Of a DNA stretch of 64,000 nt, positions 53,817 to 63,941 are shown piece by piece. A program made the translations under genes and the position numbers. A model generated the notes under the pieces. It made no database searches, was not told the origin of the DNA, and worked only from the letters and a program-made list of their open reading frames with translations. The stretch lies in assembly GCA_028224375.1 (NCBI GenBank), contig JAOIVW010000004.1, positions 62,001 to 126,000 of the forward strand. Direction: 5' to 3'. Position 1 is the stretch's first letter, and each line of letters opens with the position of its first letter. Source of the DNA: Hellea sp. (GTDB taxonomy: Bacteria > Pseudomonadota > Alphaproteobacteria > Caulobacterales > Maricaulaceae).

Positions 53817-55295
53817 ATGTCAAGTAAGACACTCATGACGCTGGCATTGGGAACAGCCGTAACATTGGCGCTAGCTGCATCTACATTAGATACGGCTGAC
53901 GCAGGAACACGTTCATATTCACATATACAGTCTGCATCTGCCGGCTCTGTGAACATACAATCACCAGGCCAGAGTGCCAAAAGCCGTTCGATTGTATTGC
54001 CGTTCTCAAAATCGACAGTTATCGAACTGCCGCAAGAGATGATGGACGTCATCGTGTCAAACCCAGACATTGTTGAATCTGTTATTCACACATCGCACCG
54101 TGCGGTTTTGATTGGGAAACAGCCCGGACAAACAAATGCTTATTTTTACGGGCATGACGGTCAAGAGTTATTAAGCCTTGATATTCGTGTGGAACGGGAC
54201 ATTAATGGTCTTAAGTCTCTGATATCTCAGCATATTTCTGATGCCAATGTCCAAGTCCAAGCTGTAAATAATAACTTACTCCTTACAGGGTCTGTAAAAA
54301 ATGCATCTATGTCAAACCGTGTCGAAAAACTGGCTACGATGTGGCTGGATGAAAATACAAATGGCGGGTCTGAGGGCGAACTTGTCAATCTCATGTCTGT
54401 CGAAGGCAAAGACCAAGTCCTTTTGAAAGTCCGTATTGTTGAAATGCAGCGTTCTGTAACAAAACAAATGGGTATAAACCTTAGTGCTATCGGGCAATTA
54501 GGAGATTCAACAGTTTCCTTAGTCAGTAACGCGGGTCTAGCTACCGGAGCCGGCTTTTCAGGAGGTGCTAATTTTGTGAACTCAGGCGGCGGTGATTTGC
54601 AATCACTTAGTTCCAGTTTGCAAGCTCTTGAAAGTGTAGGATTGATCCGAACGTTGGCTGAGCCAACATTAACAGCCATTTCGGGCGAAACAGCTAATTT
54701 CTTATCAGGGGGTGAGTTTCCATTCTTAACGAATGTGTTTACCGATGATAACGGACAATTACAGAGTGAATTTGAATTTAAGCCTTTCGGCGTTGCCCTT
54801 GGTTTTACACCCGTTGTCTTAAGCGAAGGTCGTATTTCTCTCAATATTTCTACAGAAGTCTCTGAACCAACAACGGAAGGCTCGTTTGAAACGGGCGGGG
54901 CATCATCAGATATTTTAGGCCTACGCATTCGCCGCGCCAATACAGTTGTTGAGCTTCCCGCTGGCGGAAGTTTGGTTATCGCCGGCCTTATTCGTGAAGA
55001 AAGCCGCCAAGCATCAGATGGCACCCCCGGAGTAAAAGATATTCCGGGCTTAGGCGCTCTGTTTCGTAACAGAGACGATTTAAATACTCAGACAGAACTG
55101 GTTATTATGGTCACGCCCTATCTCGTGGATCCAACACATCCTGATAAATTACAAACACCATTAGATGGGTTCGTACCAGCCAATGATTTGGACTCCCTCC
55201 TTTTGGGTAGAATGAATAAAATCTATGCGGCGAACGGTCATCCAAAAATTAGTGCGGATACATTGAGCGGGCCATTTGGCCATGTCGTGGATTAA
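53817..55295 (+). CDS. cpaC: Outer-membrane secretin CpaC (RcpA)
   Basis: About 492 residues from the ATG at 53817; the frame is open 13 codons upstream inside cpaB, but 53817 follows AGAGGGAAGTA and starts a signal peptide. The N-domain (SIVLPFSKSTVIELPQEM, HRAVLIGKQPGQTNAYFY) and BON-like region precede the secretin core with QVLLKVRIVEMQRSV and VELPAGGSLVIAGLIREES. It forms the outer membrane channel of the pilus. Confidence 0.95.
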   Translation: MSSKTLMTLALGTAVTLALAASTLDTADAGTRSYSHIQSASAGSVNIQSPGQSAKSRSIVLPFSKSTVIELPQEMMDVIVSNPDIVESVIHTSHRAVLIGKQPGQTNAYFYGHDGQELLSLDIRVERDINGLKSLISQHISDANVQVQAVNNNLLLTGSVKNASMSNRVEKLATMWLDENTNGGSEGELVNLMSVEGKDQVLLKVRIVEMQRSVTKQMGINLSAIGQLGDSTVSLVSNAGLATGAGFSGGANFVNSGGGDLQSLSSSLQALESVGLIRTLAEPTLTAISGETANFLSGGEFPFLTNVFTDDNGQLQSEFEFKPFGVALGFTPVVLSEGRISLNISTEVSEPTTEGSFETGGASSDILGLRIRRANTVVELPAGGSLVIAGLIREESRQASDGTPGVKDIPGLGALFRNRDDLNTQTELVIMVTPYLVDPTHPDKLQTPLDGFVPANDLDSLLLGRMNKIYAANGHPKISADTLSGPFGHVVD

Positions 55296-55305
55296 GGAGA
55301 GCCTG

Positions 55306-55980
55306 ATGAAAAATTATAACAGAACTCTCATGCAAATGCTCACAGCAGCATTTTTGGCTGGAACATTATCAGCATGTACAACACCGACACCCTCTGGACC
55401 GCCAAGTGTGTTCAACAATAAAATACAAGTGGCTGAGTCAATTGAGCGTCTTGAACTTTACACGCGTCCCAATGGGTTAGAGCTCTCTGCACGTGATCAA
55501 GCCGCTGTCAGCCAATTTTTACAAGCCTATGGGCATCGCGGAAATGGTCCGCTTTATATAAATGTTCCAAGTTCAGCGCAATCTGGCTTGGGCGCTCAAC
55601 AGGCCCAAGCTTTGATTCGCCGTAATTTGGGCGCTGTAGGCCTTGGCCGCGCTGATGTGCAAACAGGGCAGTACCAATCTGCCTACGGAAGTCCTGCACC
55701 CGTTGTTGTTTCTTATCGGACCCTTAAAACACTTCCACAGGATTGTCGTCAGTCAGGAAATACAGCCCTTTCATATGCCAATCAGCCATATGACAGTTTC
55801 GGATGTTTCAATTCGGCGAATTTGGCGGCAATGATTGACGATCCTCGTCAGCTCCTCGCGCCTTATGACATGACGGCTCCGGATTCTCAGCGACGTCAGG
55901 CCGTTTACGACAAGTATATTGCGGGCGAGAACACAGCGTCTACTCAGCCTGCCAGACAAGAAATTTCTACACAAGAATAA
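55306..55980 (+). CDS. cpaD: Pilus assembly lipoprotein CpaD
   Basis: From the ATG at 55306 (AAGGAGA upstream) the 224-residue protein has a lipobox AGTLSACTTP (Cys about 24), the CpaD features RPNGLELSARDQAAVSQFLQ and NQPYDSFGCFNSANLAAMI, and a polar C-terminus. CpaD supports secretin localisation in the outer membrane. An upstream ATG at 55276 overlaps cpaC and is less likely. Confidence 0.9.
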   Translation: MKNYNRTLMQMLTAAFLAGTLSACTTPTPSGPPSVFNNKIQVAESIERLELYTRPNGLELSARDQAAVSQFLQAYGHRGNGPLYINVPSSAQSGLGAQQAQALIRRNLGAVGLGRADVQTGQYQSAYGSPAPVVVSYRTLKTLPQDCRQSGNTALSYANQPYDSFGCFNSANLAAMIDDPRQLLAPYDMTAPDSQRRQAVYDKYIAGENTASTQPARQEISTQE

Positions 55981-56009
55981 GCTAATTTAATAATGACGGA
56001 CCCTACTGG

Positions 56010-57638
56010 ATGAGTGCCATGAAACAGACCCCAAAACAGATGATGAGCCCAACACCTGGCGCCCCTGTACCAGTAGTAGCAGCGCCAATGCGTGCGCCCA
56101 TGCCAATGAGCCCGCAAATACCGATGCCATCGCCGCAGCCCATGCCACCGCAGCATCTCGCGCCTCAGCCCATGGTTCCTCAGGCGATGTCGCCACAACA
56201 AATTCCAGCACAGCAGATGGTACCCCAAGCTGTGCCACCTCAAGCTGTGCCACCTCAGGGTATGCCGGTCATGCAGCCTGGCCAACAAATGCCGCCTATG
56301 CCGCAAACAGTTCAGACTATGGCGGCGCCTATTGATGACCCTATTGAAGACATGAGCCGTGAGGGTGGAGATAAAGCGCTTCCACAAATTTCAATTCATG
56401 CTTTTTGTGACCGTCAGGAAACGGCTGGCGTTATAAATGAGTCCTCGCGCGACTGGCGCATGAAGCGTACAAATATGAAAATTTACATGGGGGGCCTGTC
56501 GGCTGCCATTGAATTTTATCACAAAGAAAACACACCAAGCCTTATTCTTGTCGAATCTGGCATGCGCGGACCTGAACTCTTTTCTCAACTTGAGGAACTC
56601 GCGTCTGTCTGCGATGCTGGAACTAAAGTTGTTATTGTTGGCGCGGCTAACGATATTCGCCTTTATCGGCAGCTTATGGATAAGGGCGTAAGCGATTACA
56701 TAGTACCGCCATTTCATCCAATCCGCCTTATTCGGTCACTTGGCGAACTTTATTCTGATCCTGATAAACCCTTTATTGGCCGTGTCGCCGCGTTCTTCGG
56801 AGCCAAAGGCGGCGTTGGATCTTCAACAATCGCACATAATATTGCGTGGAGTTTGGCCGAACGTATTCAACAAGAAACGGCTCTTGTTGACCTTGATTGC
56901 TCATGGGGCACAACGGGTTTGGATTTTGCCTATGATGCAAGTCAAGGCCTCGAAGAAGCTCTGGCTGAACCAGAACGTTTGGACGAGACATTGCTGGACC
57001 GGATCATGATTCGCCACACGCCGAAACTATCCATTTTGCCAACAGCAGGATCGCTTAATCAAAAAGCCATTATGACGCCCGAAGCTTATGAAGCAGTTGT
57101 AAATGGTGTGCGATCTATCAGTCCTTTGACGATTTTGGATATGCCGCATTACTGGTGCGATTGGACGACGAATGTTTTGATTAACAGTGACGATGTTGTA
57201 ATTACAGCTACGCCTGACCTTGCTAATTTGCGTAACACGAAAAACCTCGTCGATTTTTTACGCTCGCAGCGACCTAATGATGCTGAGCCTATTCTAATTT
57301 TGAATAAGACAGGCATGACTAAAACCTCTGAGATTTCGGTCAAAGACTTTGCTTCAGCTGTGGGGCTTGACCCTGCGCTTGTATTAGGTTTCGAACCTGA
57401 GATTTATTTTGAAGCTTCGAATGACGGAAAAATGTTGACCGAAATTAAAGCTGCAGCTCAGGCCGTCAGCGGTATAGAGTATATTGCGCGTCGATTAAAA
57501 ACAGGGAGTTTTGACTCAGCTTCATCGCCTGCGGCTAAAAAAGGCTCCTCACTTATGGGCAAATTATCCAAATCAAAGGGTGATGGCTCCGCTAGGAAGG
57601 AAAGTAAGTCTCTCTTCTCCTTCAAGAAGAAGGGTTGA
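56010..57638 (+). CDS. cpaE: Pilus localisation ATPase CpaE (TadZ-like)
   Basis: The 542-residue protein has three parts: a Pro/Met/Gln-rich N-terminal 105 residues (PMPSPQPMPPQHLAPQPM), a receiver-like domain at about 125-250 that lacks a clear phospho-acceptor Asp, and a MinD/ParA-type ATPase with the deviant Walker A FFGAKGGVGSSTIAHNI. CpaE marks the pilus site at the pole. The low-complexity N-terminus is longer than I expect for the family. It is followed by a Lys/Ser-rich tail. Confidence 0.93.
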   Translation: MSAMKQTPKQMMSPTPGAPVPVVAAPMRAPMPMSPQIPMPSPQPMPPQHLAPQPMVPQAMSPQQIPAQQMVPQAVPPQAVPPQGMPVMQPGQQMPPMPQTVQTMAAPIDDPIEDMSREGGDKALPQISIHAFCDRQETAGVINESSRDWRMKRTNMKIYMGGLSAAIEFYHKENTPSLILVESGMRGPELFSQLEELASVCDAGTKVVIVGAANDIRLYRQLMDKGVSDYIVPPFHPIRLIRSLGELYSDPDKPFIGRVAAFFGAKGGVGSSTIAHNIAWSLAERIQQETALVDLDCSWGTTGLDFAYDASQGLEEALAEPERLDETLLDRIMIRHTPKLSILPTAGSLNQKAIMTPEAYEAVVNGVRSISPLTILDMPHYWCDWTTNVLINSDDVVITATPDLANLRNTKNLVDFLRSQRPNDAEPILILNKTGMTKTSEISVKDFASAVGLDPALVLGFEPEIYFEASNDGKMLTEIKAAAQAVSGIEYIARRLKTGSFDSASSPAAKKGSSLMGKLSKSKGDGSARKESKSLFSFKKKG

Positions 57639-57647
57639 TAAACGCTG

Positions 57648-59057
57648 ATGTTTGGTAAGCGCGCAGAAACGACTGGCACAGCTTTAAAAGCCCCGCCTGA
57701 AGTTGAAAAAGAAATTGCAAAATCGATGGAACCAACAGCCGCGCCGCGGCCGGAAGGAAGCTCGAATAATCGCTCTGAGCCTTCAGAGGAATATTACGAA
57801 ACAAAAGCAACGATTTTTAATGCGCTTTTCGAAACAATTGATGTAACCGCTCTAGCAGGTATGCAGCCCGATAAGGCACGAGATGAAATTCGTACGATTG
57901 TCGATGAAATTATTGCTATTCGCAATGTACGCCTCTCCGTCGCTGAACAAAATCAGCTTATAACCGAGATTTGCGATGATATTTTGGGCTATGGCCCCCT
58001 AGAGCCGCTGTTAGCGCGTGATGACATTGCTGATATTATGGTCAATGGAGCTCGGCATGTCTTTATCGAGACAGGCGGTAAGATGCAGAAGACGAATATT
58101 CGCTTCCGCGACAATACGCAGTTAATGAATATTTGTCAGCGTATCGTGTCCCAAGTGGGGCGCCGCGTTGATGAAGCCAGCCCAATTTGTGACGCGCGCC
58201 TTTTGGACGGCTCTCGTGTCAACGTTATTGCGCCGCCTCTGGCGATTGATGGCCCCGCGCTTACTATTCGTAAGTTTAAAAAAGACTCGCTGAGGTTAGC
58301 GGATTTGGTGAACTTCAAATCTATCTCACCTGCCGGCGCGCGTGTTCTAGAGATTATTGGCGCTTGTCAATGTAACATTATTATTTCTGGTGGTACGGGT
58401 TCGGGTAAAACCACACTCCTGAATTGTTTGACTAGTTTTATTCACCCTGATGAACGTATCATCACTTGCGAAGATTCTGCTGAATTGCAGCTCCAGCAAC
58501 CACATGTTGTGCGTCTTGAAACACGTCCGCCGAATCTAGAGGGCAAGGGTAAAGTCACCATGACTGATTTGGTGAAAAACTGTCTGCGGATGCGCCCTGA
58601 ACGTATTATCGTGGGTGAGGTGCGTGGCCCAGAAGCGTTTGACTTATTGCAAGCGATGAATACGGGCCATGATGGCTCAATGGGAACGCTTCACGCCAAC
58701 TCACCGCGCGAAGCTCTCTCACGTGTTGAATCGATGATTACGATGGGCGGTTTCTCATTGCCTGCTAAAACAATTCGCGAAATGATTACAGGCTCTGTCG
58801 ATATTATTGTACAGGCTGCACGTCTTCGTGATGGATCTCGCCGTATTACGCATATTACCGAAGTTATCGGTATGGAAGGCGAAGTGATTGTTACGCAAGA
58901 TTTGCTGACATACGAAATGGACGGTGAGGATGCTAACGGAAACATTATTGGTGAGCACAAATCCACTGGTATTGCACGTCCGGTATTTTGGGATCGTGCG
59001 CGTTACTTCAATCTTGAAAGAGAACTGGCCCAAGCCTTGGAAGAGGCCGGTAGCTAG
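57648..59057 (+). CDS. cpaF: Pilus motor ATPase CpaF (TadA)
   Basis: A 469-residue secretion ATPase. Motifs are Walker [16 protein letters not shown] (about residues 243-257), Asp box [11 protein letters not shown], Walker [20 protein letters not shown] and His box [18 protein letters not shown]. The N-terminal 60 residues are variable. It drives both extension and, in Caulobacter, retraction of the Flp pilus. It lies 9 bp after cpaE and 3 bp before tadB. Confidence 0.96.
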   Translation: MFGKRAETTGTALKAPPEVEKEIAKSMEPTAAPRPEGSSNNRSEPSEEYYETKATIFNALFETIDVTALAGMQPDKARDEIRTIVDEIIAIRNVRLSVAEQNQLITEICDDILGYGPLEPLLARDDIADIMVNGARHVFIETGGKMQKTNIRFRDNTQLMNICQRIVSQVGRRVDEASPICDARLLDGSRVNVIAPPLAIDGPALTIRKFKKDSLRLADLVNFKSISPAGARVLEIIGACQCNIIISGGTGSGKTTLLNCLTSFIHPDERIITCEDSAELQLQQPHVVRLETRPPNLEGKGKVTMTDLVKNCLRMRPERIIVGEVRGPEAFDLLQAMNTGHDGSMGTLHANSPREALSRVESMITMGGFSLPAKTIREMITGSVDIIVQAARLRDGSRRITHITEVIGMEGEVIVTQDLLTYEMDGEDANGNIIGEHKSTGIARPVFWDRARYFNLERELAQALEEAGS

Positions 59058-59060
59058 TTT

Positions 59061-60044
59061 ATGGAACCTAATACTCTCATAGCTTTAGCAGCAGCAGGCG
59101 GCGTTTTTTGTCTTGGCTTCTTATTATTGGGAAGCGGGCCGTCCAAAGGGGATGTGCGCGTTCGTCAGCTATCGGGCAACAATTCAGCTACCAATGGGTT
59201 TCTCGCGAGAATAAAAACCGAGGACGGGGGCAGCCGCCGTAAACAAATCGAAGAAACGCTCGGAAAAATTGAGGAGCGGCAAAAAACGAAGAAGAAAAAG
59301 GCTAAAGCGTTACCAGCGCGCCTAATTCAGGCGGATTGGTCAATGAAACCTCAGACTTTCATGGTCATGTCAGCCATTATTGCCATCATAGCAGGTGGTG
59401 TGCCCTTTGCCATGGGTTTGAACCCATTATTCTGCTTAGGGTTAGCTGTTGGTTTGGGTTTCGGTATGCCGCGTTTTATTCTCAATAGCGCTATAAATCG
59501 CCGCCAGAAAAAATTTACAGCCCATTTTGCAGATGCCATGGATATCATTGTTCGGGGCGTGCGTACGGGTTTGCCGCTAGGCGATTGCCTAAAGATTATT
59601 GCCCATGAAAGCCCAGACCCGTTAGGCACAGAGTTCCGACGTGTTGTAGAAGGCGAGTCTGTTGGCATGCCGCTAGAAATATGCCTTGAGCAGATGTATG
59701 AGCGCATGCCGATTTCCGAAGTCAACTTTTTCTCTACTGTGCTCAACATTCAGAAAACAACAGGTGGTAATTTGGGCGAAAGCTTGGCGAACTTGGCCTC
59801 TGTTTTACGCGGACGTAAACTATTAAGAGAAAAAATTAAAGCCTTATCAGCCGAAGCTAAAATGTCAGCTATTATTATCGGTGCGCTGCCCATCTGTGTT
59901 GGTGGATTGGTGACCGTTATTGCGCCAGATTACATGGTAGAACTTTATACGACGCCGACAGGTCACAGAAACCTGATGATCGGCGCAGGTATGATGGTTC
60001 TGGGTACGACAATGATGCGCAAAATGATTAACTTTAAGTTTTAA
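59061..60044 (+). CDS. tadB: Inner membrane platform protein TadB
   Basis: A 327-residue type II secretion F-domain protein: one N-terminal helix, a Lys/Arg-rich stretch (GKIEERQKTKKKKAK), helices at about 95-135, the F-domain with AHFADAMDIIVRGVRTGLPL, and two helices at the C-terminus. It forms the platform with TadC on which CpaF acts. Confidence 0.93.
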   Translation: MEPNTLIALAAAGGVFCLGFLLLGSGPSKGDVRVRQLSGNNSATNGFLARIKTEDGGSRRKQIEETLGKIEERQKTKKKKAKALPARLIQADWSMKPQTFMVMSAIIAIIAGGVPFAMGLNPLFCLGLAVGLGFGMPRFILNSAINRRQKKFTAHFADAMDIIVRGVRTGLPLGDCLKIIAHESPDPLGTEFRRVVEGESVGMPLEICLEQMYERMPISEVNFFSTVLNIQKTTGGNLGESLANLASVLRGRKLLREKIKALSAEAKMSAIIIGALPICVGGLVTVIAPDYMVELYTTPTGHRNLMIGAGMMVLGTTMMRKMINFKF

Positions 60045-60056
60045 GAGGAGGCCGGT

Positions 60057-61019
60057 ATGGATGCACAATCACTAGCAATGTTCCAAAATGTGGCCTATCT
60101 CGTCGTGGCTGGTCTTGTTGCTGCGACGCTCTATACAATTTTTAGCCCTATGCTTGAGGGCGATAAGCTCAAGAAACGCATGGATTCTGTCGCAAATGCG
60201 CGCGAAGGGTTGCGGGCTAACCGTATGGATCAGCTGAATAAACAGGCGGGCCTTCGAAAAGAAAGCAAAAGCTATATTAAAAATATGGTGGATAGGTTCA
60301 GCCTTGATAAGCTTTTGGAAGCTTCTGATCTCAAAGATAAATTGGCACAGGCTGGCATGCGGGGTCAAAAGCCAGTCTATACATTTTATATTTTCAGGCT
60401 CGCTCTGCCCATTGCCGGATTGCTTATAGGCCTTATTTTGTTTGTAGGTCTCAATGTTTCCGAATGGCAGATGTTACAACGCATTGCCATGACGGTCGGG
60501 CTTACATTATTTGGATATTACCTTCCGGCGATATTTGTCAAAAACGCGGCGGGAAAACGTTTAGGCTCAATTGTGCCTGTCTTCCCAGATGCTTTGGACT
60601 TACTTTTGATTTGTGTGGAATCAGGAATGTCTGTTGAACTCGCCTTCGCGAAAGTTGCAGAGGAAATGGCAGAAAACTCCGTCGAACTCGCGGAAGAGTT
60701 TTCACTAACAACCGCAGAGCTATCTTTTCTAAGCAGTCGCCGTATGGCTTATGAGAATTTTGCGCGCCGGAACAACCATATGGGCATGCGTTCTGTGGCC
60801 ACGGCGCTTATACAAGCTGAACGTTATGGTACGCCTCTGGGCGATACGCTGCGAACTATGGCGAATGAAAACCGTCAAATGCGCGTTATGGCTGCTGAAA
60901 AGAAAGCCGCCTCACTCCCGGCCAAGCTGACGGTGCCGATGATCTTATTCTTCTTGCCAGTTCTGTTTATTGTTATTCTCACGCCAGCCTCAATGCGCCT
61001 GATGGGAGCTTTAAACTAA
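60057..61019 (+). CDS. tadC: Inner membrane platform protein TadC
   Basis: A 320-residue partner of TadB with the same F-domain: FPDALDLLLICVESGMSVELAFAKVAEEM and ALIQAERYGTPLGDTLRTMANE. Two helices near residues 108-160 and one at the C-terminus (LTVPMILFFLPVLFIVIL). The ATG follows AAGAGGAGGCCGGT, a strong ribosome site. The end of the plus-strand pilus operon is marked by the next terminator. Confidence 0.94.
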   Translation: MDAQSLAMFQNVAYLVVAGLVAATLYTIFSPMLEGDKLKKRMDSVANAREGLRANRMDQLNKQAGLRKESKSYIKNMVDRFSLDKLLEASDLKDKLAQAGMRGQKPVYTFYIFRLALPIAGLLIGLILFVGLNVSEWQMLQRIAMTVGLTLFGYYLPAIFVKNAAGKRLGSIVPVFPDALDLLLICVESGMSVELAFAKVAEEMAENSVELAEEFSLTTAELSFLSSRRMAYENFARRNNHMGMRSVATALIQAERYGTPLGDTLRTMANENRQMRVMAAEKKAASLPAKLTVPMILFFLPVLFIVILTPASMRLMGALN

Positions 61020-61051
61020 CCCAGTTTCTAACCAAGAAGACTTCAAAAAAC

Positions 61052-61085
61052 AAAAAAGCCGCTGATGCAATATCAGCGGCTTTTT
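61052..61085. terminator. Bidirectional terminator between tadC and tadD-like gene
   Basis: AAAAAGCCGCTGAT and ATCAGCGGCTTTTT form a perfect 14-bp arm around GCAAT, with A/T runs included in the arms. It can stop both the tadC transcript and the convergent TPR gene. Confidence 0.93.
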
Positions 61086-61106
61086 ATGTGTGTTTATTAT
61101 AGGTTT

Positions 61107-62423
61107 TTATCTGCGGCGTCTATTTGGCGCGCGCCCTTCATAGCTTTGTTGTTGGTAAGCCTGAGCCTGCGGCGCATACCCTTGGGGAGCTTGTTGTTGA
61201 TAAGCGGGTGGGTAGTTTTGCTGCGCGGCGGGGGCGGCACCTGCCATTTGAGGGCCGCTAGCTTTGGGGCCTAGACCCCGTGAAATTTGATCCAAGACGG
61301 AGAGCTGTTCAGCCGTGGCTTCAGGAGTTTGGCCTAGAGGCACAACCACTTTGCCCCGCTTTGATTGCTGTGCGGCCAACCGCGCAGCGTCAGAAACTGT
61401 CATGGGCGTGGTTTTTCTGGCGGCGTAAGCCTGTCCGGCCGTCGCCGTATTAGAGCTTAAAGTCCGAGTGGGGTATTCCCCTGGGCCGTAAGTGCGTTTT
61501 TGCGAGCTACGTTCTGAGCTTGGGATGCCTGAAAGAGCTCGTTGAGTTGGGGCAGAACCGCGCGGTTGGTAGGCTTGCGGGGCTCTGTAACTTTGAGCGG
61601 GGGCCGTGGCCCGGCTTTCATACGCGCCAATAGCTGAATTATAAGGATTGGGCTGTTGTGCCTGAGAGGGTTGAGGCGCTGGGCGTAAGCTAAGCGCGCT
61701 TGAGCGTCCGGCATAGCGTTGGGCTTCTTGGTCTTTGCCTTGGAGCTGTAAAATCAATGCCAAGTTTTGACGAACAGATTGACTGGCACCGGGGACAGCT
61801 ACGGCGCGGCGTAGCCAACCTTCCGCTGTCACAGGATCGCCGGAAAGCGCGAAGCTGAGTCCGACATTCGCCATAATATTTGGGTCATGAGGCGTTATCT
61901 GTAGGGCTTTGGCATAATGCTTACGGGCCAAGTCATAATTTTCCTGCTGGTCAAGCGCGGCCCCTTTCAAGGACCACAATCTGGCATAGCCTGGGGCTGT
62001 GCGCAAAGCATCGTCAAGCGGCTGCATTGCGTCTTGGGCGCGCTCGGCGGCAATAAGTCCTGCTGCGAATTCTGCTGCTAGGTAAGGGTCGCGAGGATAT
62101 AGCGCACGGGTTGTCTGTGCAATTTCAATAGCCCTCTGCGGATTGCCAAGTTTACGCACCGCTGCCGACAGCTTTATAGCGCTCTCAAGGTCGCCGGGAT
62201 TGAGTTCATATTCGCGCGACCAAAATGCGGCTTGGGCGAAAAGTTCTTGAGTTGTGATGTTGTCGCGCATTTCGCGAGTTGCAGGTTGAAATTTTGAGCC
62301 CTGAAGCGTTTCAGTCATTTCCTGCTCGGAAGCCGTATAGCCCGGAGCGACGGCGCAGCCTGCGAGGATCAAAGCTGAACTAGCCGCGAGCATCGTCATA
62401 CGAAATGTGGTTTTCAAGCGCAT
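61107..62423 (-). CDS. TPR lipoprotein, TadD-like
   Basis: From the ATG at 62423 (GGAGACC upstream) the 438-residue protein has a lipobox LILAGCAVAP (Cys about residue 23) and tetratricopeptide repeats at about residues 60-240 (ARLWSLKGAALDQQENYDLARKHY, HDPNIMANVGLSFALSGD). The second half is a Gln/Pro/Ala/Tyr-rich disordered region. TadD in other Tad systems is a TPR lipoprotein that aids secretin assembly. The tail is much longer than the family core. Confidence 0.85.
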   Translation of the reverse strand: MRLKTTFRMTMLAASSALILAGCAVAPGYTASEQEMTETLQGSKFQPATREMRDNITTQELFAQAAFWSREYELNPGDLESAIKLSAAVRKLGNPQRAIEIAQTTRALYPRDPYLAAEFAAGLIAAERAQDAMQPLDDALRTAPGYARLWSLKGAALDQQENYDLARKHYAKALQITPHDPNIMANVGLSFALSGDPVTAEGWLRRAVAVPGASQSVRQNLALILQLQGKDQEAQRYAGRSSALSLRPAPQPSQAQQPNPYNSAIGAYESRATAPAQSYRAPQAYQPRGSAPTQRALSGIPSSERSSQKRTYGPGEYPTRTLSSNTATAGQAYAARKTTPMTVSDAARLAAQQSKRGKVVVPLGQTPEATAEQLSVLDQISRGLGPKASGPQMAGAAPAAQQNYPPAYQQQAPQGYAPQAQAYQQQSYEGRAPNRRRR

Positions 62424-62528
62424 AAGGTCTCCATAAAAACACACGGTTGCACCGCGATAAGAATTAGTTAACAAACGTAAACACATAGAGTTAACGAGAC
62501 GTTAGCAAATTCAGAATGCGGAGCCACA

Positions 62529-63941
62529 ATGTCAGCTATTTTTGCGACAAAAGATGATGTCACAGCCAGTGCCATAATTATTGATATTCATATTGTAAGA
62601 CCTGATGAGTGGCCCGAGGTGAAGTTGACATTCACACAGGCCCAACAAAGCTTTACAGAAGCGCGTCAATTCACTGGAGAGGCTGGACAAAAACTACAAT
62701 TGCCTGACGAGACAGGCCACATCAAACATGTGCTTTACGGTGCGGGACCTGCAGACAAAGATGTCCTGGGGGCCATGCGGGCAGGGGGGCTCTCAGGGTT
62801 CTTGCCGTCGGCATATTATCAATTCGCACATCTGCCAAGTGACTGGAATTCTAACTTAGCTGACGTTGGCTGGGGTGTAGGCGCATATAAATTTGAAAAA
62901 TATCTGCCGACGAAAACGGACTTCGCAACTTTGGTTGTTAATGACGCAGCACGCCTAACCGAGACTCGCGCCTTAACAGAGGGCACTCACTTATGCCGTG
63001 ATCTGATCAATACACCTGCGGGGGATATGGGGCCCGCGGCTCTTCATAAGGCGGCTGAGAGTTTAGCAAATGACTATGGAGCAGATTTGACGGTAACTAT
63101 CGGAGATGAGCTGATAAAAAACAATCTGCCGATGATACATGCTGTGGGACGCGCTGCGCATGAAGCGCCGCGCCTCGTTGAGTTTGAATGGGGCGACCCC
63201 TCTCATCCGCCTCTAGCGCTTATTGGTAAGGGCATCACCTTCGATACGGGCGGGCTGAATATTAAAAGTGCTGCAGGCGCGCGAATAATGAAAAAGGATA
63301 TGGGCGGCGCAGCTCATGCTCTGGCTTTGGCAAAAATGATTATGGCTAATAACTTGCCCATCCGCTTGCACTGTCTTGTCTCAATTGCGGAGAATGCGAT
63401 TTCAGCCGGAGCTTACCGACCGGGAGACATTTTGACATCACGCGAAGGCCTCACGGTTGAGATCGACAATACCGACGCGGAGGGCCGCTTGGTCTTAGGA
63501 GATGCTTTGACAAAGGCGGCAGAGTCTGAGCCTGTTTTAATGATGGATTTTGCAACATTAACAGGGGCCGCACGAGTCGCTTTGGGACCTGTCTTGCCGC
63601 CATTTTTCTCAAACAGAGATATGCCTGTGGCGGATGTGTTAGCGCAGTCAAAACTTCAATATGATCCGATTTGGCATATGCCGCTTTGGCAGCCTTATAA
63701 TTCTTTGCTGAGCTCACCCATCGCAGACATGAAAAATTCAGGCGGGAGTTTTGCTGGGGCCGTTACAGCCGCTCTGTTCTTAGAGCGTTTTGTGAAAGGC
63801 CGCCCCTGGATGCATTTTGATGTTTATGGTTGGTGTCCTACCGCCTATCCTGGGCATCCCAAAGGCGGTGATATGTTCGCGTTGCGGGGACTTTATCACT
63901 GGCTGAAAGCTGGAGGATTAAATGGCGACTTTACGTCTTAA
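62529..63941 (+). CDS. M17 leucyl aminopeptidase family protein
   Basis: The 470-residue enzyme has the M17 fold. Metal and catalytic residues are in IGKGITFDTGGLNIKSAAG (Lys and Asp), MKKDMGGAAHALALA and the signature NTDAEGRLVLGDAL; Arg in that motif is also kept. It removes N-terminal residues from peptides. The N-terminal domain is short relative to PepA. The stop overlaps a possible convergent frame. Upstream sequence CATCAAATTC-like start context includes GCGGAGCCACA before ATG. Confidence 0.92.
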   Translation: MSAIFATKDDVTASAIIIDIHIVRPDEWPEVKLTFTQAQQSFTEARQFTGEAGQKLQLPDETGHIKHVLYGAGPADKDVLGAMRAGGLSGFLPSAYYQFAHLPSDWNSNLADVGWGVGAYKFEKYLPTKTDFATLVVNDAARLTETRALTEGTHLCRDLINTPAGDMGPAALHKAAESLANDYGADLTVTIGDELIKNNLPMIHAVGRAAHEAPRLVEFEWGDPSHPPLALIGKGITFDTGGLNIKSAAGARIMKKDMGGAAHALALAKMIMANNLPIRLHCLVSIAENAISAGAYRPGDILTSREGLTVEIDNTDAEGRLVLGDALTKAAESEPVLMMDFATLTGAARVALGPVLPPFFSNRDMPVADVLAQSKLQYDPIWHMPLWQPYNSLLSSPIADMKNSGGSFAGAVTAALFLERFVKGRPWMHFDVYGWCPTAYPGHPKGGDMFALRGLYHWLKAGGLNGDFTS

